Assembly: GCA_032622095.1 (NCBI GenBank)
Contig: CP136065.1
Span: 27,043,141 to 27,107,140 of the forward strand
Source: Siphonodentalium dalli
Lineage: Eukaryota; Mollusca; Scaphopoda; Gadilida; Siphonodentaliidae
Length of the DNA stretch: 64,000 nucleotides
Direction: 5' to 3'
The notes beneath the pieces were generated by a model, which saw only the letters and a program-made list of their open reading frames with translations, made no database searches and had not been told where the DNA came from. The translations under genes and the position numbers were made by a program. Positions 11,520 to 22,412 of this stretch are shown one piece after another. Position 1 is the first letter of the stretch. Each line of letters begins with the position of its first letter.

Positions 11520-12222
11520 GGACAAGATCCTGCCATGAATCTCGACTCTAGCTTTGCCTGTAGAGATCATATTCCACCCATTCAAATCTTCGGTTAGTGC
11601 TGCTGAATACGTACTTGTTCTCACGAAAGATAGATATTCCATGACCTACTTTGATTATGGACACTTGTAGCCGTGTGTGTTTGTTTAATTAATTATTTTT
11701 TGATGGATGGAACAAGTTAACAGCCAATGTGATTGACCCCCTCCCATGGCTTCTGACGCATGCAACTTACTATAGACGAGCATAATTGTAACCACGCAAC
11801 AACTCAATTATTGAAAACTCCCCCACCACTGTCATCATTTTACAATTCATCTGTCCCCCATGTCTTCTGCTTTCTCACCCTCTTGCTCTCTCTCTCTCTC
11901 TCGCCCTCTCTCCCTACATCATGCTATCCCTAACACTATATTCTTCCTTTTTCCATCCCTAACTCAAATTTAGTTATATATCTCCACTTCTCCTAAACCA
12001 TTATTTCAATCCCTTCCAATCTGATCGATACCCCTCCCTCACTTATTGGGGAAGGGACATGTCGCCAAAGAGGAGAAGACTTCATATAAGCCCTCGGGGC
12101 TTGTTGTCTGATCCTCATTTCCAAAATTAACTCTTATATGTTGTATATTTATGTCATCTGTGTATTATGTCAATTGTTTGGATTTGGAAATAAAAATATG
12201 TTTATTATATTGAATAAAAGGT
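11520..12222 (+). mobile_element. Possible 3' tail of a non-LTR retrotransposon
   Basis: TTGGATTTGGAAATAAAAATATGTTTA near 12178 is shared almost exactly with 26973-27000 and looks like a retrotransposon 3' tail with a poly(A)-like signal. The preceding region has a 'CCCTCGGGGCTTGTTG' stretch and a CT run but no reverse transcriptase frame. Weak call. Confidence 0.3.
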
Positions 12223-12234
12223 CAACTGACCACA

Positions 12235-12527
12235 GTGTCCCCCGAAAATGTGGCAAGTCGATGCCGCTTTGTTGAAGAAATTAAAAAAAATGTTGAAATT
12301 TTCAAAGTCGAAAATGGTTAATAACTCAGTAAAAAAATATTTTTTCCGTCGTCTATATACATGTTGCACATCTTCAATATATGGGCAACAATATTCTGAA
12401 GTTTCAAATCTCTGGGATGAAATCTGTAGGAGGAGATGATTACACCATGAAGGTACTCAAAAGTGTGACGGACGGACGGACAGAACCCGTTTCTATAGTC
12501 CCCCAAAAATAAATTTTTCGGGGGACA
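12235..12527. mobile_element. 'TGTCCCCCGAAAA' element, 0.3 kb
   Basis: It starts TGTCCCCCGAAAA and ends TTTTTCGGGGGACA, giving inverted ends, with GACGGACGGACAG near the right end. No coding capacity. Confidence 0.55.
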
Positions 12528-13200
12528 AAAAACAGTGCAGGTAATATAAATCTCAGTTAGTACATGTTCCTTAATAATGGATTTAACAGTAAGCGAAGGT
12601 TCCAATTCGAAATTTCTCCCGGAAAATAAATTCAATGTATTTTGCGATATCGGCTCACAAAATAGCATGCAATCTCGAGCTGGGACCATTTCCTACTAGG
12701 AAGTAGATTATTGAGGAACAAGAGTTAATAAAGAGATATATTCCCTGCCTAGTTAGTTCAATGTCATAAAGTTCCCTGGTGGAATATGATCTCTACGTGC
12801 ATAGCTATAGGGTTGAAATTCATGGCATGATCTAACCAAGGACCAGCATAGAAGTATGGCAGATGTCATTTCCCTAAAAATGTGTTCCTACTTTCTCTTT
12901 TTAGCCAGGCCTGCTGGCATGGGGGATTCAAATGACATTCTTATATAGGATTATAAATAGGATTTTGAATTACATTGAATATGGATCACATGAAGGCTGA
13001 TTTTGATGTGTTGAATAACCATCATCTGGCAGGTCCCTGCATCATGCACATAGCTCCAACAGTATGTGAGCGAATTCCACTGTTCTTATTAAGAACAGAA
13101 TGTGATGGTGATTATCTCCAAATATAGTCAGTGGCATCACCTAATCTTCTTTCCCAATTTCCATCCTCTTTGCTCATAAATAAATTGTCTGTAGATCCAA
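12528..13200. other. Intergenic, nothing recognised
   Basis: No gene or clear repeat. A 123-codon minus-strand frame across 12318-12689 overlaps the preceding repeat and has no recognisable motif. Confidence 0.4.
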
Positions 13201-13208
13201 CTGTCTAG

Positions 13209-13884
13209 CACAGGCCCCTGGGGGGAAATAGCACCGAAACCAATATATATTTTATACCAGTGACAAGGTTCACAAGTCCGATTTTGGTAAAAACACCATG
13301 GAATTTCCATTCTTTTGATTTATAATTCGATAGTATCAAACAAAAAAGTTGAGATATCATACCGAAAACTTGCAATATCTATTGGAAATTTGGGAGTATG
13401 AATTTAAAATGGGTCGTCAGTCTCCCTGTCCGCCTAATATCCTCATTAATTCTAAAACATTGTCAACTCAGCCAAAAATATGCCCCAGTGTGTGTCATAG
13501 GGCATACAATTTTCCTTCATTTTATATATATAAAATATATAACTTGACAAAGTCAATTTAAGCGAAGTTGACATATCGTACAGGGAATTCACTACTTATC
13601 GGACAGGGAAACTGATGACCGCTTTCGTCAGTAGGTTTTGCTAGTTTTTTATACGATATCTTGACTTGCCTTTGTTTAATACTGTCATATTATACATCAA
13701 AAGAAAGAAAATTTCATGGCCAATAAGACAGAATGAAACATATTGTGTCTGAGAAGAAAGAATTTTGAGAATCTATGAGGAATATGATAGACAATGTGTT
13801 TTTTCCCAAAATCTGACTTGTGAACATTGTCACTGTTATAGTATATATTGGTATATCTGGTAATTTCCCCACAAGGGGCCTGTG
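13209..13884. mobile_element. 676-bp hAT-like element, 8-bp target duplication
   Basis: The ends CACAGGCCCCT and AGGGGCCTGTG are exact inverted repeats flanked by identical CTGTCTAG (13201-13208, 13885-13892). Inner arms also pair (GGGGAAAT.., CAATATATA.., CACAAGTC..). It has no ORF of note and is non-autonomous. Confidence 0.8.
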
Positions 13885-14063
13885 CTGTCTAGTGGATGTT
13901 GTTATATTTTCACGTAGTACAAGTAAACATATGATAAGTTACTGTTGCCATGGAAACCCCCTACCCTTTTGAAATGCAGTAATTGAAGTGGTTGTGTTCT
14001 ATACAGAAAAACACTAAAATCTTTAAAACACTTTTCCAAGACCTTGATTAGATAATGTATATA

Positions 14064-14555
14064 CCCGTCAGTAAGCCCATCCCCGAGGATAAGCTCAGTC
14101 TATGATTTTACTCCAAAAACAATCATGGGGTGGTCCTCATAGATAAGCCTACCCCATTTTTAGAAGTTAGAGGGTGACATACAATGATGTCAGGTTAACT
14201 CTGAATGATGACAAAATTCATGCACAATAATAGCATTACTCCAGCTAATTTCCATTGAAAACTCATTAATACTACCTGTCCCATTGTGTTTCACAAAATT
14301 TCTGTATTACAATATATAAGATCATCTTTGTGGCTTATTTTGAATATTTATCTAACATAATAAAACACACCAAAAAATATTTTCATTAAATAAAAATAAT
14401 ATACATCATTTACATGTATTCATATAAAAACACACCATTAAATTAGCACTATGAATGCAAACTGAGATTTCTCATGTGGGGGTCCTCGAAGGTAAGGACT
14501 GTCCCAAGTTTCTGTGTGTCAAACATTTCATGGGCCCCCGAGCTTACTGATGGGT
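14064..14555. mobile_element. Possible short inverted-end element
   Basis: CCCGTCAGTAAGC near 14064 pairs with GCTTACTGATGGG near 14540, with paired 'CCCGAGGATAAG' / 'TCCTCGAAGGTAAGG'-like inner blocks. No target duplication seen. Confidence 0.4.
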
Positions 14556-14817
14556 GAATAAAGTAACTGTTTTGTCCCTCTTTTATATAATATAAACTCT
14601 GAGAACAGGTGAAAATGTTTGTTTCAAATTTCTTTTAATGGAAATTCATGTTATTTACAAAATAAATGAACAAACAATACATATACCCGTAAATAATTTT
14701 GAGAAATAAGCCTTGAATGTTGCTTCGATGGAATCTTATCATAATGCATGGTTGGGTGACCAAAATGACGAGACTTGACAGGTGTGCACAAGAGGTGTGA
14801 CTAAAATAATTTCTTAA

Positions 14818-15050
14818 CCGTGCAGCATTAAAGATCATGTGCCAGTGCATTCTCTTATATATGTGAGTCTCCCATAGGGAGCCTCGCACATATAAGAGTA
14901 TGCACTGGCTTACAAGGTCATGGTAATTATTGTTAAGCCAATGCATTCTCTTATATATGCGAGGCTCCCCTTGGGAGCCTCTCGTATATAAAAGAATGAA
15001 GTGGAATATGGTTTTCACAAGATTTCAGGAAGCTCCAGTCATGGAAGGGT
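14818..15050. mobile_element. piggyBac-like MITE (PB2) with two hairpins
   Basis: TTAA at 14814 opens the element, and AGTCATGGAAGGGTCAA closes it, matching TTAACCCTTCCATGACTG at 53108. Inside are two palindromes built on CAGTGCATTCTCTTATATATG..CATATAAGAG.ATGCACTG (about 14842-14911 and 14936-14999). Confidence 0.55.
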
Positions 15051-15189
15051 CAATAAATATTTTGACGACAGTATGTATTGGGGTTAATCTGGAGACTAAA
15101 TAAAAACAAAAAAACATCTGTTTCAAAGGATTTACTGTAACATTAGCATGTTATAGAAATTGTCTTCAAACTTTATAATTATAACTTCA

Positions 15190-15550
15190 CTGGCTGATGT
15201 GCCAGACTTCGTCCAGGCTATTTAGGGATTTCTTTGTGATCGCCTCCATCTGATTGGTCCAGAATCATTCCTATATGAACGAGGTCACAGTCGCACATGA
15301 AATTGGACTCGCCCATATTGTTCCTGGGATCAAAGTAGGCCTACATACCAAATTGAGTCGGATCACTCGAGGTCCAGAAACATGCCTATATCAACGTATA
15401 TGAGCGAGGTCAAAGACATGGTCGCACATGAAATTGCCCCCCCCCCCCCCACCATATTGTTCCTGAGATCAAAGTAGGTCTACATACCAAATTTGAGTCG
15501 GATTGGTCAAGCAGTTTTCGAATCTATAACACACATGACAGACAGAAGTT
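15190..15550. repeat. Direct repeat with 'GGTCACAGTCGCACATGAAATTG' phrases
   Basis: The block CTATAT.AACG..GAGGTCA..GTCGCACATGAAATTG..CATATTGTTCCTG.GATCAAAGTAGG..TACATACCAAAT occurs twice (about 15270-15350 and 15395-15500), with a C homopolymer between. It ends ACACACATGACAGACAGA. Confidence 0.45.
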
Positions 15551-16418
15551 CCAAAATGTATAACTTCATGAAGATAATCATTACATAACTAATTTGTCAA
15601 ACTGAATGGCCTGTACAGAATGAATGTATATAAATTCAACGATGTATAATATGAATCGTACGTGACACGTAGTGGAGCAACCACACATGATGTGCCTCAA
15701 ATTTGCCTTTTGTCGGCGACATAACGCTAAGAATAATTTATGTAACATCATGCAGTGGTCACGACGGAGACGACATGCCAAATTGACAAGACGTGTCATG
15801 GATTGTAAAATCTTGTCTGGATTATCGTCATGACTTCTTCATTTTTCGTTTTCATGAAGCTGACCAACGAAATTGGTCTAAATGAAATTAATAGACTTAA
15901 ATCACATGTGAATTCTTCGTAAGTTGGGAAGTAGTTACTTTCATTTTTATCGCAACGCTTCATTTCCAATTCCGCGTTTTTTTGCAATCTCCACACAGTT
16001 GTTAACCGGAAGTCACGTGACAATTTCTCCAAAATCTATACCCGCGATCTTGAAAAATCACTGATGGATATAGAAAAAAATATATAACGTCATTCACCTG
16101 TCTTAGGTATAAGCACCCTTGGTGGTTGCTATAATAATTTACGTCCATGATAAATGGTCGCAATTCCTGATTATATCATAGATCACTAGAAAAATCTGGC
16201 ATTGAACTAACTTGTTTCTGATTTACAAGCCTGAAACATACACATTAACTTAGTAGCATTTTCAGCGAGGTTCACATGATCCATGGAATGACGATGCTTA
16301 TATTTGCTGTCCTACTTTTCAGCTGTGCATCAGAGTCATTTATATCCCAAATCCAGCTCTAAGCCTGGCATTTTGTCAAGACAGAAGTCAACTGCATGAG
16401 ATGGAGATGAGGTGATAA
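15551..16418. other. 3' flank of METTL26
   Basis: The METTL26 3' UTR lies here on the minus strand. I could not pick a convincing AATAAA close to the stop. Two minus-strand frames (15581-15799, 15796-16032) show no family features. Confidence 0.4.
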
Positions 16419-16472
16419 TCAGCTGGCAGATTTTTGGAAGATTAAAGTCCTGTTGTTTGCCGGCATATCAAT
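16419..16472 (-). CDS. METTL26: METTL26 coding exon 6
   Basis: Acceptor TTTGTTTTACAG, then IDMPANNRTLIFQKSAS and TGA. The hAT-1 element in intron 5 stops 29 nt from this acceptor, and an open frame from the hairpin reads through into the exon. Confidence 0.93.
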   Translation of the reverse strand: MDMPANNRTLIFQKSAS

Positions 16473-19400
16473 CTGTAAAACAAAGAACACCGTGATAACA
16501 GCAAGCCTGTGTTTAGTGTGCCTGTCATTTTCAGAATGAGGTCCCCCAGAGGGTGAATTTAGTGATGCTATCCCGAATAGCAGGCTAGCATCACTAAATT
16601 CACCCTCTGGAGACCTCATTCTGCTTTGGCCTCATCTTCTCTGCAAAGTTTCTTAATTATCAAATTTCTATAGAAACTTCTTCACCTAGATTCTATTTCT
16701 TTTTTAGTTTAGTTTCTCTATACCAAATTGGCAGACGACACATTGCATAATCGAGTTTCCCAATGGGTGTACATCACAATAATCACCATTTGGGAACTTC
16801 AATCTGAGTCTATGTCTCCAATAGCACATGAGGCCATGCAGAATGAGGTCCACAGAGGGTGAATTTGGTGATGCCCGCTATGCGGGACAGCATCACTAAA
16901 TTCACCCTCTGGGGACCTATTTCTGCTATTGACAGGCACACTAATCTCAGACTTGGATAACAGAAGTTCATGTTCCTTGCTTTCAATAAGACCAGACAAG
17001 AAGAATGAGTAGAGTAGCAGACTTCTAATACCCTGGGCAGACTACAACAGTCTCTAAATATATTTGCAGAGTACTGTGATTAATGGAAATTAAAAATTTA
17101 CTACTAAAAAAAGTTTTACCTTCAAACCCCCTGTCCCTTAAAACAAGGTCTTTACTCCTTGTCTAATACTCACCATTTCAGTCAACTTCAAACCATGTTC
17201 TGTAGCCAGTTTTTCCACAGCTGCAGTGTCCCTAATTCCCCAGCTGGGATCGCTGAAGAAATGAAACAGATATATTCTGCGGACTATTCAGGAGTAATTC
17301 ACAACATTCTGCTTTGAGGTATCATGTATGCATATATATATTAATTTATAATTGCAAAGTTTTATACTAGTACTTAATGGTACAAATACTTAAAATATAG
17401 TAGAATTAGTTTAAAAAAAATTATTTCTAAACCAACAGTACATAGAACACTAGTCATTGATAGAAACTATATTTAATACATATGAGAATTTTATCTAAAT
17501 TTTAATTTTATGTAAATGTTAAGAATGCAGTTAAATTAATTGTGAATAAATACTTCAATTTATTATTCCAGATTATGATGACTAGTTTGAAAACCAATAC
17601 TGCAGGTACTAGTAGAACATACACTACAGTGGGTTACCCATGATCTCCAAAATGTGAACCCGACTCAGAATAACATAACCTTTAAAAACATAAAATATGA
17701 TAACAAAAATAATACTTCATTTTAAATTTTGATCTTTCAGGAAGGTATGACAACTTTCAAAACCATCTTAACAAATACAGCCAGTATAAGCTTCACTGAC
17801 CAAACCCCATTCCAAGTTGTCGTTAAATGAAAAACATTCATTTGGTCAATGAAAACTAATAGCGAAACTGACGACAAGTGTAAAATATTGTTCCTGGTGG
17901 CATTTTGATAAACTGGGTAACATTATACTCATTGTGGATATGCTAGGTAAAGTAGAGCATTGTATTGGAAATTCTGGGTAAACCTATCCTATGAAAAATT
18001 AAAAATTCAAGGAAAGTAAAAGAAATTTTGCTAATTGAGATCGGTCATCTGAAAGTGAGTGCATATAAATATATTACCTTGACTTCAAGGACAGGTCAAA
18101 GTTGACATTACTCTCCGGGTATAGATGACCATTTATTGCAAAAGGCTGTAAAATGAACAAACAATGCAAAATGAAAGTTAAGTTAAGATCAAATTTAAAT
18201 TGAGCTACATGGAATGGTTTTAGTTACAGAACAATGTGATACTCGCATGACACAAGTGTGTCTGTCATTTGCAGATTGAGATCCCCAGATGGTGAATTTA
18301 GTGCTGCTATCCCGTACAGCGGGCAACATGTAGCATCACCAAATTCACACTCTGGGGACCTCATTCTGCTTAGGCCACAACTTCTGGGAAGTATCTATAT
18401 TCTCAAATTAACATTGTTTTAGTAACTTTTTCCCTTCTGGGAAGTTTCTATATCCCCTAATTTGCAAAAGCTAAAATGCATAATCGAGGTGACTAATGGT
18501 GAACATCATCAACTTCAACTGGGGAACTTCAATCTGATCCTAGGTCTCCCACAGCAGTTGAGGCCTAAGCAGTATGAGGTTCCCAGAGTGTGAATTTGGT
18601 GACGCTAACCTGCTGTGCAGGATAGCAGCACTAAATTCACCCTCTGGGGACCTCATTCTGCAAATGACACATGAAACTGAATTTGGTGACGCTAACCTGC
18701 TGTGCAGGATAGCAGCACTAAATTCACCCTCTGGGGACCTCATTCTGCAAATGACACATGAAACTCAGGCTTGATGCTATGCTGTTTGTTGCTAAAGGCG
18801 TATACGTGTAAAACTGACCTTCAACATGGCTGAGTTGCTATTCAATTTTTCAATGTGCATAGCATGTTGCCATGAAAAATAAAAAGTTATTTTACTCCCT
18901 AGTTACTTGCATGTGGTCAAGGTGTACATTCAACAAAAATATTCTGAATGATGGGAATTTCAGACAAAAAGATGAGGCAGTTTGTTGAAATTTTTATCTG
19001 AAAATCACAAAATGAGTGAATGGGAATTCACACTAAAACTATGGAATAATTTAACTACTTGTGTACTCACCCCATAAAGGAAGAGAAAGCCATCTGGTTT
19101 CAGCAATTGACCCGAGTTTGTGAATAACCCCTACAAAATGGAAAAAAATAACAATTATATCTGAGATTTCATGCTATGGAACTGCTGCTGCTGACTACAT
19201 CTTCACAATTAGATCTAGCCAAAGTTCATTCCAAGTCAGGATCGGCCTAAATAGGAAGTGAGTTTTAAAGCTGATTTCATCATGATGGATGTAAATAGCA
19301 TCCAAAATACATTAATGCCCTAATTAATCGACTCCATAACCACAACATAATTATGGGTGATTTTTCAGGATTTAGTCGGAAATATGGCTTGTTGCCATTC

Positions 19401-20981
19401 ATCGGAAAGCTCTCATCGATTAATTAACCGTTTGAGTGCCAGGTCCGATTTTTGTATCAACCCATATACCATGTGCCAATGCATTCTCTTATATATGCGA
19501 GTCGACCATAGGTCGCCTCGCATATATAAGAGAATGCATTGGCCTAACAATTTTTTTTATTTTTATTTTTTTTTTTACAATTTTTTACAATTTTAATAAT
19601 TTATTCTTATATTCTTTAACAGACATATTTTGTAGGTTTAGGGCCGATGAGACCCCTGGCACTCAAAGGGTTAAGGCATTACTGTAGGCCAAACTCGGTT
19701 GAAACAGATGAAAAATTAGTAATTGGCCTCTGATGATGCAACATCTAATTGATCAGTAAATGTATAATAAGAAGAAACTCATGATATTGTTAATTAATTG
19801 ATCAGTATAATGAGCAGAAACTCATGATATTGTTAATTAATTGATCAGTATAATAAGAAGAAACTCACAATATTGTTAATTAATTGATCAATATAATAAG
19901 AAGAAACTCATTATATTGTTAATTAATTGATCAGTATAATAAGAAGAAACTCATGATATTGTTAATTAATTGATCAGTATAATAAGAAGAAACTCATGAT
20001 ATTGTTAATTAATTGATCAGTATAATAAGAAGAAACTCATGATATTGTTAATTTTGAACTATGTAGACAATATACTCACTATAGCAGTCTGCCAAGGTGA
20101 TATATGTATCATGTTGGCATTGATGATGAAGTCTAGAGATGAGGAATCTAACTTCACTGGCCATCTGCTGAAAGGCTCTGTGATGTCAATGTGTACCGGA
20201 GATAGAACATTTTTTAGCTTAGCATCATCTATGTGTGCTTGTATGCTACAAAACACACAGGATAGTTTAAACAAAATTAATTACTTTACATTCTGAGAGA
20301 TAACATTCCTTGTTACTGATATTTCTATGATGAAAAGTTATTCTGATTCCAAATGTGTATGTAGAATTTCAGCGCTGCCTCAGCATTCCTAAAATACTCT
20401 GATCAGCGAAATACAGTAAAATATTCCTGGTTGAACAAATTCCTCAGATGTTTGTAATACAGTTTAACATAAATCAATGGAAATTACACTTCCAACTAGT
20501 GATGATTGAATATTTCAACTGAATTCAGTTACATTTGTAATTTTAGGTCCAATCTGGTCAGCCATAACACTTAGAGAGGTACACTATCCATTTAAACTAT
20601 AGGTATTTACAACCAATCCAATTGGACTCAATTGTTAAAGACACAGTACATGTACTAATTTATATACAACAATGTATTATTTGGTGTCATTGTGTTATGT
20701 AGGTCTAATTATGACACCATTATGGGTACAGTCATATTTTAGTTTTTCACATTAATTAAGAAATAAGGTTATTTTGCAGTAATTTACCTTGCAAGGTTGG
20801 ACTTTTCAAACTCGCTGGGCTGCCAAGTAACATTAGCAAAATGCTTTCCAAAATGTTTGACATGCTGACCTGTTCCAGACGCGATCTCCAAGCTTTTCAT
20901 AGAGACAGTTGTCGTGATGATTTTTTTTAGCACATTCAGAATAGCATCCTGATTCCGCGCAGCAGCAGGTGCATGGTGCAT
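16419..20981 (-). CDS. METTL26: METTL26 (UPF0585 methyltransferase-like protein), complete
   Basis: Six coding exons on the minus strand (20981-20788, 20245-20080, 19130-19071, 18145-18078, 17252-17174, 16472-16419) join to 621 nt, 206 aa; the human protein is about 204. Every junction has AG/GT and fitting phase. Seen: PAAARNQDAIL at the start; the SAM-binding motif I EIASGTGQH at residues 32-40; WQPSE at 53; NMIHISPW at 109-116; QLLKPDGFLFLYG near 128-140; PFAINGHLYPESNVNFD; SWGIRDT; and a terminal IDMPANNRTLIF. Known: a class I methyltransferase fold of unknown substrate. The ATG follows a 3' splice-like AACAG, so a non-coding first exon upstream is likely. Introns carry hAT-1, piggyBac-like and minisatellite sequence. 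Confidence 0.94.
16502..16955. mobile_element. hAT-1 element, complete, in METTL26 intron 5
   Basis: The ends CAAGCCTGTG and CTCAGACTTG are flanked by exact GATAACAG repeats (16494-16501, 16956-16963). Two hairpins (about 16532-16624 and 16837-16926) flank a core of about 210 bp. This is the clearest reference copy in the window. Confidence 0.85.
17174..17252 (-). CDS. METTL26: METTL26 coding exon 5
   Basis: A 79-nt exon, acceptor TTTCTTCAG, donor GTGAGT. The first base completes Ser163; the exon carries DPSWGIRDTAAVEKLA and ends LKLTEM in phase 0. Confidence 0.92.
17253..18077 (-). other. METTL26: METTL26 intron 4, no repeat recognised
   Basis: AT-rich intron without an obvious mobile element. 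GT and AG ends fit the exons. Confidence 0.6.
18078..18145 (-). CDS. METTL26: METTL26 coding exon 4
   Basis: A 68-nt exon, acceptor CATTTTACAG, donor GTAATA. Encodes PFAINGHLYPESNVNFDLSL and onward, the most conserved stretch of the family (residues 141-162), ending two bases into a codon. Confidence 0.93.
18253..18773. mobile_element. hAT-1 copy with 87-bp duplication, METTL26 intron 3
   Basis: Starts CAAGTGTGTCTGTCATTTGCAG and ends AAACTCAGGCTTG. Hairpins lie at about 18272-18370 and 18571-18662. The right one is followed by a direct 87-bp repeat of half the hairpin (18591-18677 and 18678-18764). Target duplication not recognisable. Confidence 0.65.
19071..19130 (-). CDS. METTL26: METTL26 coding exon 3
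   Basis: A 60-nt exon, acceptor TTTTGTAG, donor GTGAGT, phase 0 on both sides. Encodes GLFTNSGQLLKPDGFLFLYG (residues 121-140), matching the family's GLF..GHLLKP..YG block. Confidence 0.92.
19310..19684. mobile_element. pogo/mariner-like MITE interrupted by a piggyBac-like MITE
   Basis: TA then CATTAATGCCCTAATTAATCGAC at the left; GGCATTACTG then TA at the right. The two parts are split at TTAA by the element at 19428-19670. Taking that out leaves CGATTAATTAAGGCATTACTG, the expected right arm of this family (compare 63589-63801). Confidence 0.75.
19428..19670. mobile_element. piggyBac-like MITE PB1, in METTL26 intron 2
   Basis: TTAA (19424-19427, 19671-19674) flanks ends CCGTTTGAGTGCCAGG and CCTGGCACTCAAAGGG. 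Inside is the 70-bp hairpin CCAATGCATTCTCTTATATATGCGAG and its complement (about 19477-19542), then T-rich sequence. Confidence 0.75.
19746..20053. repeat. 43-bp minisatellite, about seven copies
   Basis: Unit AAACTCATGATATTGTTAAT followed by TAATTGATCAGTATAATAAGAAG; copies begin at 19775, 19818 and so on to 20033, exactly 43 bp apart, with few differences. The array ends 26 bp from the METTL26 exon 2 donor. Confidence 0.85.
20080..20245 (-). CDS. METTL26: METTL26 coding exon 2
   Basis: Acceptor TTTTGTAG, donor GTGAGT. The first base completes Ser65; it then runs IQAHIDDAK to SPWQTAI, residues 66-120, including HIDIT and the conserved NMIHISPW strand. Confidence 0.92.
20246..20787 (-). other. 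METTL26: METTL26 intron 1, nothing recognised
   Basis: AT-rich intron with fitting splice ends; no repeat identified. Confidence 0.6.
20788..20981 (-). CDS. METTL26: METTL26 coding exon 1
   Basis: ATG at 20981-20979 aligns with the human start; 64 codons plus two bases, donor GTAAAT. Holds the motif I glycine-rich loop (EIASGTGQH) and WQPSE. ACCTTAACAG directly before the ATG suggests this is the second transcribed exon. Confidence 0.92.
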
Positions 20982-21455
20982 CTGTTAAGGTAAAATGTAT
21001 AATTAAAGGGGCAATTAATCTCCAGACCTTAAAGTAAACCTAGAACTTGCTAGCTTTTTTCAGGTTCTGGTCAACTTCTGGTGATCAAAATAATTTCATA
21101 AAATTACTACTACTCGGAAATATTCAACAAAATGTTAACAATTTATTAACTGTTTTGCTCCTTATCTGGAAACATAACTGGAAACATTCTTTGTTTCATG
21201 CAGGAACCCACTTAATCTTTCTTAATAAGTAATAATGTCTTCTTCAATCTCAATATGTCTTTCTGATGCATTCATAGTCTGTATATAAGTATTTATTGTT
21301 TATCGAACTATTCTCATCCTCTGAACATGATAAAAGCAATTAAGCTAGCAGCAGTTACTAGGTTATATTTGAGGCTTGAAGGTTATATGTTGCTTTTAAT
21401 AACAGTCATATGATACCAAATCAAATTCACAACTACATTGCGTTCTTTCATCCAT

Positions 21456-21487
21456 ATCCAGTCCCTCTCGATGTGTAACAGAGAGAG

Positions 21488-21580
<93 letters not shown>

Positions 21581-21622
21581 ACGGGAATTACCCCTGAAAG
21601 TTAGCAGTCCCTCTCGATGTGT

Positions 21623-21666
<44 letters not shown>

Positions 21667-21694
21667 ACGGGAATTACCCTTGAAAGTTAGCAGC
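21456..21694. repeat. Duplicated GA microsatellite
   Basis: Two (GA)n tracts (about 21480-21574 and 21627-21661). Each follows CAGTCCCTCTCGATGTGTAACA and precedes a near-identical (G/A)GTACGGGAATTACCC(C/T)TGAAAGTTAGCAG, so the whole block is duplicated. The 'REREREK' open frame across it is spurious. Confidence 0.85.
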
Positions 21695-21922
21695 ACCCAG
21701 AATCCCGAACTGGTCAACCAACCACTGCATCCAGGGACTAACCGAGCTTGATGTTGCTTAACTTCTGTGATCACAAAAAGTGTCTATAATGACTGTGACT
21801 AAGAGATCTAGACCTCTCACACAGAGAAGAGCTAGATCAGCCTTCTATATTCACACCAAGACCCCTACACGAAAGAAGACAAGTAATTGGAAGGTTTGAT
21901 TTGAAATTATGTGGTCTGTGGT

Positions 21923-22274
21923 TTAACCCATTCTATACAAAAGCATCATTGTCGAGTAGTTATTCCATAGGAAATGTTCAGATAATAAGTTTAACCCTTT
22001 ACCTTTATATACTAAATCATCATTGATGAGTAGTTATCCCATTGGAAATGTTCAGATAATAAGTTAAACCCTTTATATACTAAATCATCATTGATGAGTA
22101 GTTACCCCATAGGAAATGTTCAGATAATAAGTTCAACATATGACCTCCTCTGCACTTTTATTTACCTGTCGTCTGCTTTTAACACCTTAAAATCCTTCCA
22201 AATAAAATAATAGACCATTCTGATGTACACTTTTGAACTGACTGGGAGAATCAATTTAGAAAAGAAAGGGTTAA
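21923..22274. mobile_element. piggyBac-like MITE PB3, uninterrupted but with triplicated left end
   Basis: TTAA at 21923 and at 22271. The left arm GCATCATTG.CGAGTAGTTATTCC..GGAAATGTTCAGATAATAAG occurs three times in tandem at about 60-80 bp. The right arm ends TTTAGAAAAGAAAGGGTTAA. It serves as the empty-site reference for the insertions at 6.3-10.1 kb. Confidence 0.6.
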
Positions 22275-22329
22275 AACTGAAGTGAAAATATTCAGATAGA
22301 ATGATAAAATGAGATATTGAACCTAAGTT

Positions 22330-22412
22330 AAAAAGATTTGCATATATAAGAGAATACATGTACTGGCACAGGATCTTTAATGCTGCACCAGCGCAGCTCC
22401 CATGAAATGTTT
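22330..22412. mobile_element. PB2 piggyBac-like end fragment
   Basis: CATATATAAGAGAATACATGTACTGGCAC..TTTAATGCTGCACCAGCGCAGCTCCCATGAAATG..TTTAA matches the right end of the element closing at 54107. Confidence 0.5.

Noticed and set aside
11520-12222. LINE with coding capacity
   Set aside because: Only a tail-like sequence is shared with 26.97 kb; no reverse transcriptase or endonuclease motifs appear in any frame.
16419-16619. 66-codon minus-strand frame as one exon
   Set aside because: The upstream part is hAT-1 hairpin; only 16419-16472 belongs to METTL26, after a clear acceptor.
19746-20053. CRISPR-like regular array
   Set aside because: Unit-to-unit identity runs through the whole 43 bp with no variable spacers, and the context is a eukaryotic intron.
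21438-21683. Arg-Glu repeat protein
   Set aside because: Translation of a (GA)n microsatellite.
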